This document shows positions 39,996 to 45,954 of a DNA stretch of 45,954 bases, piece by piece. The notes below the pieces were generated by a model that made no database searches, had not been told where the DNA came from, and saw nothing but the letters and a program-made list of their open reading frames with translations. Every line of letters begins with the position of its first letter. Position 1 is the stretch's first letter. A program made the position numbers and the translations under genes. The stretch comes from CAYNSX01 sp964400165. Its GTDB lineage: Bacteria; Armatimonadota; Hebobacteria; CAYNSX01. The stretch is from the NCBI GenBank assembly GCA_964400165.1, contig CAYNSX010000015.1, positions 1 to 45,954 on the forward strand, in the 5' to 3' direction.

Positions 39996-40967
39996 TCAGT
40001 CCGTCCCCACCTGAAACCACTCCCGTTGCTCGTTCGTAATCAGCAGCGTCTTCCCGTCCGTCCAGCAGAGGCCCTCCGCCTGCTTCACATTCGTGACCGT
40101 GATCTGCCGCGCCGGGCTGGACAGGAACTTGTCGCCGCTTGCCGGCGTCTGGAACAGCCACACGCTCGCTATGGGAAAATTCGTCAGCACCGCCAGCGTC
40201 TTGCCGTCGGGCGACAGATTGGCCGCCGTCACCCACCCGCCCAAGTTGCTCTTGCTGTCCACCTTCACCAGCGGGTTCACCTTGTCCGTATAGGCGGTGT
40301 CGAGGCGGTAGAGGTCGGCGGAAATCTCCGGCCCATTGATCTGCCCGGGCGCTCGGTGTTTGGTCACGAAATAGAGTTTCCCGTGAAACACGAACAGCGC
40401 CTCGCAGTCGTAATGCCACTGTTCGCCGGGAAAAGTCTTCTGGCCGGGATAGGCGACGGGCAGAAATTTGAGAACCCGCTGCCGGTCGGTCGCCCGCGGG
40501 TTCGGCTCGGGCAGGACATAGACGCCGAGGTCGCGGCGGGCGTTGCCGTTGTTGCCGACATCGCCGATGTAGAGGGTGTCGCCGTCGAGGGCGATGTCTT
40601 CCCAATCTACATTCGAGGCGCCCTCGATGAGCAGGCCGGGATAGGGCTGCTTCGTCCCCACCGCGCCGCCGGCCGCATCGGGGATGAACTGGTCGCCGAG
40701 CCACGCCGGCATAATCACCTTGCCGTCGGCGGTGAGGGCGAAGAGGCGGGCGCTGTCGCCACTGTCGTTGTGCACCCAGAACACGCCCGGAAAAGTGTGG
40801 CTCATCACGATCCCGCTCTGCTCCGCGATCGGCAGATGCACCACCCGCGCCACCGGCTCGAGTTTGACCGGCATCGCCGGCGTTGCGGCGACCAACACAA
40901 TCACACACAATATGGAGAGTATTGCGAACCGGCCGACCGACACGCGTCTGCTCATCAATAACCTCAT
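39996..40967 (-). CDS. Secreted beta-propeller protein (unknown ligand)
   Basis: 323 residues; ATG at 40967 follows AGGAG at 8-base spacing. Signal peptide: FAILSILCVIVLVAATPA. The body reads as a beta-propeller with HNDSGDSARLFAL, a WEDIALDGDTLYIGDVGNN segment and VYVLPEPNP, features shared with a widespread group of secreted proteins of unknown function, and later blades YFVTKHRAPGQ and LSPDGKTLAVLTNFP. The conserved acidic residues may bind calcium. No catalytic motif can be named; esterase-like or lactonase-like activity has been suggested for similar folds but is not shown here. It is divergent from the lipoprotein gene at 41104. Confidence 0.75.
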   Translation of the reverse strand: MRLLMSRRVSVGRFAILSILCVIVLVAATPAMPVKLEPVARVVHLPIAEQSGIVMSHTFPGVFWVHNDSGDSARLFALTADGKVIMPAWLGDQFIPDAAGGAVGTKQPYPGLLIEGASNVDWEDIALDGDTLYIGDVGNNGNARRDLGVYVLPEPNPRATDRQRVLKFLPVAYPGQKTFPGEQWHYDCEALFVFHGKLYFVTKHRAPGQINGPEISADLYRLDTAYTDKVNPLVKVDSKSNLGGWVTAANLSPDGKTLAVLTNFPIASVWLFQTPASGDKFLSSPARQITVTNVKQAEGLCWTDGKTLLITNEQREWFQVGTD

Positions 40968-41103
40968 TTCCTCGGCTCCTCAGTTCCTCGCTGCCTGCCA
41001 TCGCTCTATTCAGCCACCACTGGCATCGCGCCTGCCCGAATAATGGAAAGTCTTTGGGAACCCTGGAGCCCCACTTTCGTCGAAGAGTACGGGGAGGGCG
41101 ACA

Positions 41104-42576
41104 ATGATGGTAGTCCGTACCCTGTGTGCCTTGATGTGCGCGCTCGTGGCATGCGGCTGCACTGCACCGACCCGGTCGGCACAGCCAACCGTCGTCGCCA
41201 GCCAGCCGACTCCGGACGGATGCACCCGGATGCTGACTGGAATACAGACTGTGTCTGACGAGTCACTGCTCATACTGGGCGGAACCCACACGCTCACTCA
41301 CCAAGGAGCCGTGTCGAACCATTCAGAGAGAGAACTGATTGCGTTCGATCTCTCGACACACTCAGTGCGCTGGCGCTTGGCCGAGAAAGCGAACGACTGG
41401 ACCGAGGGCCCCGGTCTCCTCCAATTGCGGAAGGGTGGCAAGGTACTCGTCTCCTCGATCGGCGGCACAGGATTCGCCCATCGTGTCAGTGACGGAAGGG
41501 CCCTCTGGGTTTATGTCCCTCCGCTTGCCAGAGACCCGGACGAGCGATCAGGTCGACTCGATCCCGATGACCTGATAGTCATCAAGCCAAAAGTCGCGCT
41601 CACGAGCGAAACCGCACCGTTAGACAAGCTGTGCGTGCGAGCGGTGGACGCCAGGACTGGCCACTTGGTTTGGGCACACATGGTGGCAGTCCCTGCTTTT
41701 CCTACCATGGAATGGCCGGACATCGGGACGCCAGTTCGCGTCGGCGACATTGCTCTCGTCATGACACGGTTTCCAGAGCCCGGCGGCTGGAAATCTCCCG
41801 GTTTGCTATATGCCTTTAACATCGCCGACGGGACATTGGGCTGGCAGCAGGAAGTGCATGATCTGCCGCAATCGTTTTGGCCATCGCTCTTCGGGAATCC
41901 GCTCGGTAACGCTTTCTACCGGCTCGACAAGCAATGGAGTCCGGGCCATTCGGAAGTCGTCCTACACTCATATGAAACTGCGTCGGGGCACTCGCTTTGG
42001 AACACCACGATCAATGCGGGGAACGATGTAAACTTGCGACCTCACAGCGCATCTGTCACTCCCGGCGGCAATGCTCTACTCATCGTCACTGGCGGCTTCC
42101 CGGCCGGGGTGAATGGAAAGGAGACTTCGGAAACAGTCACCGTCACCCGGGTCAACGCCTCCGACGGCTCGATTGCGTGGGCACGGGACATTGTTCTCGA
42201 ACAGCACCTTTGTGCTGAAGCAATCGTGACTGCCTGCGCCTCCGGTTCGTCGGCCGTCGTACTCCCAACCGCTTCACAGAAGCAAGGGGAAGAAATTCGT
42301 TTTGATGCCTGTCTTGTTGCTCTGGACACACATGGCCAGGTGATTTGGCAACATGACTGCCTAAGTGATCTAGCTCCGGCTTTCGCCGGACTTTCTCTCC
42401 GAGAACTAACACTCCAGACCACTGGAGACCAGATGTTGGTGGCCGGAGTGCTTGAGAAGCCCCGGGGCTCTGCCCAGTGGCTGGTTCTATCGTTCCGGGC
42501 GCAGGGCGGACACTTGCAATGGTTTTCTGAATACCCAGAGAAGCCGGAGCGCCACGGGGAAGCTGCGCCTCAATAG
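41104..42576 (+). CDS. PQQ-like beta-propeller lipoprotein
   Basis: 490 residues; ATG at 41104 after GGGGAGGG. Lipobox LVAC with Cys17 shows a lipid anchor. The body consists of WD/PQQ-type blades (LIAFDLSTHSVRWRLAEKA, VRAVDARTGHLVWAHMVAV, LYAFNIADGTLGWQQEV, TRVNASDGSIAWARDI, LVALDTHGQVIWQHDC), each with the A.D..TG...W pattern of PQQ-like repeats. No PQQ-dehydrogenase catalytic residues are apparent, so a BamB-like scaffold or binding role is likelier than enzymatic activity (inference). Codon use is more AT-rich than in flanking genes, suggesting a different history. Confidence 0.85.
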   Translation: MMVVRTLCALMCALVACGCTAPTRSAQPTVVASQPTPDGCTRMLTGIQTVSDESLLILGGTHTLTHQGAVSNHSERELIAFDLSTHSVRWRLAEKANDWTEGPGLLQLRKGGKVLVSSIGGTGFAHRVSDGRALWVYVPPLARDPDERSGRLDPDDLIVIKPKVALTSETAPLDKLCVRAVDARTGHLVWAHMVAVPAFPTMEWPDIGTPVRVGDIALVMTRFPEPGGWKSPGLLYAFNIADGTLGWQQEVHDLPQSFWPSLFGNPLGNAFYRLDKQWSPGHSEVVLHSYETASGHSLWNTTINAGNDVNLRPHSASVTPGGNALLIVTGGFPAGVNGKETSETVTVTRVNASDGSIAWARDIVLEQHLCAEAIVTACASGSSAVVLPTASQKQGEEIRFDACLVALDTHGQVIWQHDCLSDLAPAFAGLSLRELTLQTTGDQMLVAGVLEKPRGSAQWLVLSFRAQGGHLQWFSEYPEKPERHGEAAPQ

Positions 42577-42680
42577 GCTCCCCGAACCAGTCAGACTGCT
42601 TCGTTGGGCCACTTGCAATTCGTCCTCCGTTGCCCGGTGCTTCCCTTCGCTTTCAATTCTCCAGTCTTGCAATCCGTCCG

Positions 42681-43373
42681 TCACTGCCTGATCCGTGGAA
42701 TGAACCGCGGCACCCGCGCCGCGTACGCGCGCCATTCCTCGCCGAACCGCTCGGCCAGGAACGCCTCCTCGCGCACCAGCCGCACCCGCAACGCCGCCGC
42801 CACAGCCCCCGCGGCGATGACGCCCGCCCAACTGCGGAAGATGAGCGCCAGCCCCAGCGTCGCCACGATGCCGCCCAGGTACGAGGGATTGCGCACGAAC
42901 CGATAGATGCCCTGCGTCTGCAATCGGTGCCCCTCGATTTCCCCGACGACCGGCAAGTGCCGGGCTCCGAGCGTGACGCGCGCCGTCAATCGCACCGCGG
43001 CGCCGACTAGAAACAGCGCAAGCCCCGCATAGCGCAGGGCGTCGCTCTCCGGCAACACGAACACCCCGCGGCGATCCCCAAAGGGCCCCAGCCAGAACAG
43101 CGTCGCCACGGCTGCCGCCAGCACCACCCAAAACCACCACGGGTCATCGCGCCGCTGCTTGGGCCGCTGCAACACCTTGCCCACCCCATGTCCGAACAGA
43201 GTTGCCACCGCCAGCGCCACCCAGCCAACAATGAAGACTGCCACCACCGCGCTGCGCGCCGGATGCGCGAAGTATCCCTGCACATCATCCCACCCCCACG
43301 ACAACAGCAGCGCGCCCAACAGGACGGCCACTCCCGCCGCGGCGAGTAATACAGTAAGGAGGCGCCTTAGCAT
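42681..43373 (-). CDS. ICMT/PEMT-family integral membrane methyltransferase
   Basis: 230 residues with five to six membrane segments. The C-terminal half has the family signature: GHRLQTQGIYRFVRNPSYLG, then R..REEAFLAERFGEEWRAYAA and VPRFIP. Members methylate isoprenylcysteine, phospholipids or other small membrane substrates with S-adenosylmethionine; the substrate here cannot be inferred. The N-terminal ~110 residues with two extra helices (LLTVLLAAAGVAVLLGALLL, VVAVFIVGWVALAVATLF) are longer than in the minimal bacterial forms. Its start lies about 70 bp after the small membrane-protein gene on the same strand. Confidence 0.88.
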   Translation of the reverse strand: MLRRLLTVLLAAAGVAVLLGALLLSWGWDDVQGYFAHPARSAVVAVFIVGWVALAVATLFGHGVGKVLQRPKQRRDDPWWFWVVLAAAVATLFWLGPFGDRRGVFVLPESDALRYAGLALFLVGAAVRLTARVTLGARHLPVVGEIEGHRLQTQGIYRFVRNPSYLGGIVATLGLALIFRSWAGVIAAGAVAAALRVRLVREEAFLAERFGEEWRAYAARVPRFIPRIRQ

Positions 43374-43443
43374 GTCTTTGGCGCGGGCGCGCGCAACGAG
43401 CTCACCACCTCCGCAGCCGCGAGGACTGTGCTGTCGCGTTCAA

Positions 43444-43845
43444 TCATCTCTGCTTCCGGCGCAGCGTCAGCAGACGCCACCATGCAAATGCACCCGGCAA
43501 CATCAGCACTCCCGGGATCCAGATCAAGCTGAGTCCAGCCATGCCGAGTTGTCCACGCAGCGACAAGTTTACCGCCGCAATGACACTGTAAATGGCCAAA
43601 CCAATACTTCCCACCAAGATGAAGGCAAATCCTGTCCTCTGTGACATCACCACGCTGATCCCCCCCGCTGTCATCGCAACACTGTAGGCGACCAACACAC
43701 TCAATGTCTTGATGCTGGTTCCGCCCAACCCACCTGTTGCAAGCTCCCACAACACCCACACCAACAAAAGCGCGCCCAAACCCACCAGGGCCATGAGCAC
43801 TCCAACGACTTTGTCCCAGACGCCAATCCCACTTTTCCCGATCAT
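43444..43845 (-). CDS. Small four-helix membrane protein
   Basis: 133 residues; no family recognised. Four membrane segments are visible (VVGVLMALVGLGALLLVWVL, LSVLVAYSVAMTAGGISVVM, FAFILVGSIGLAIYSVIAAV, LSLIWIPGVLMLPGAFAWW), and the protein ends in a basic tail RRKQR. The ATG follows a GGGGGAA stretch. GC content is lower than in uvrB and the methyltransferase gene. Confidence 0.65.
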   Translation of the reverse strand: MIGKSGIGVWDKVVGVLMALVGLGALLLVWVLWELATGGLGGTSIKTLSVLVAYSVAMTAGGISVVMSQRTGFAFILVGSIGLAIYSVIAAVNLSLRGQLGMAGLSLIWIPGVLMLPGAFAWWRLLTLRRKQR

Positions 43846-43948
43846 TCGTTCCCCCGTTCACGGAACCCCATGGCATCAGATTCGGCCGCAATGTTACTTG
43901 ACCTGGTTCAATGCGGATAGTGATCGCTCAACCGCATGGCAGTGGAGT

Positions 43949-45954
<2,006 letters not shown>

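Noticed and set aside
43367..43891. Alternative minus-strand frame over the small membrane protein
   Set aside because: It gives a Gly/Trp/Cys-rich soluble sequence with no pattern, whereas the chosen frame has four clear membrane helices and a ribosome site.

Overview
The window is high-GC, gene-dense bacterial DNA with overlapping same-strand genes. Its markers are: SLH domains with a CsaB-type pyruvyl transferase (S-layer anchoring by pyruvylated wall polymer), a SigB/SigF-class sigma factor with an RsbV/RsbW pair, many lipoproteins, and dockerin, cohesin and UnbV/FG-GAP proteins. This suggests an uncultured Terrabacteria-like lineage; Armatimonadota or a relative is my guess, which the sequence alone cannot confirm. 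Two runs of exactly 10 N indicate a scaffolded, probably metagenome-derived assembly. No rRNA, complete tRNA, CRISPR array, transposase or phage gene was found.

Layout. 1-3056 (+): the 3' part of a repetitive fibre-like protein, translationally coupled to a triple-SLH protein. 3094-9317 (-): a tightly overlapping operon, PrsA-like foldase lipoprotein, pyruvate phosphate dikinase (PPDK), GT4 glycosyltransferase, CsaB. PPDK can make PEP, which CsaB uses as pyruvyl donor for the polymer that SLH domains bind, so this locus reads as one S-layer module. 9446-10624 (+): M23 peptidase with coiled coil. 10762-15092 (-): a six-gene operon rarA, mnmA, ytxH-like, rsbV-like, rsbW-like, sigB-like. 15216-16710 (+): metzincin protease interrupted by an N gap. 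16806-19537 (-): RNase J-like MBL protein and an unknown exported protein. 19633-21139 (+): LPG-synthase-type membrane protein, then a cold-shock gene with clear promoter, leader hairpin and terminator.

21.2-27.0 kb is visibly poorer in GC. It holds a 1596-residue exported multidomain protein (PHP-like, PKD, DNRLRE, CARDB, InlB-like repeats, dockerin, cohesin-like) directly followed by a small cohesin lipoprotein. Beside it, 27080-28489 encodes a LuxR-type DNA-binding domain joined through one membrane helix to a beta-propeller. 28941-36898 (-) is a five-gene operon with two tandem copies of a pair (UnbV/FG-GAP lipoprotein plus membrane-anchored TPR protein), ending in a large HPrK/PEPCK-fold kinase-like protein.

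36923-45954 has xseA, small exported or membrane proteins, two beta-propeller proteins, an ICMT-like methyltransferase, and uvrB running off the right edge. Intergenic regions, above all 28.7-28.9 kb and 38.1-40.0 kb, carry short GC-rich palindromes in recognisable families, including an 83-bp direct repeat. One palindrome supplies the last codons and stop of xseA.
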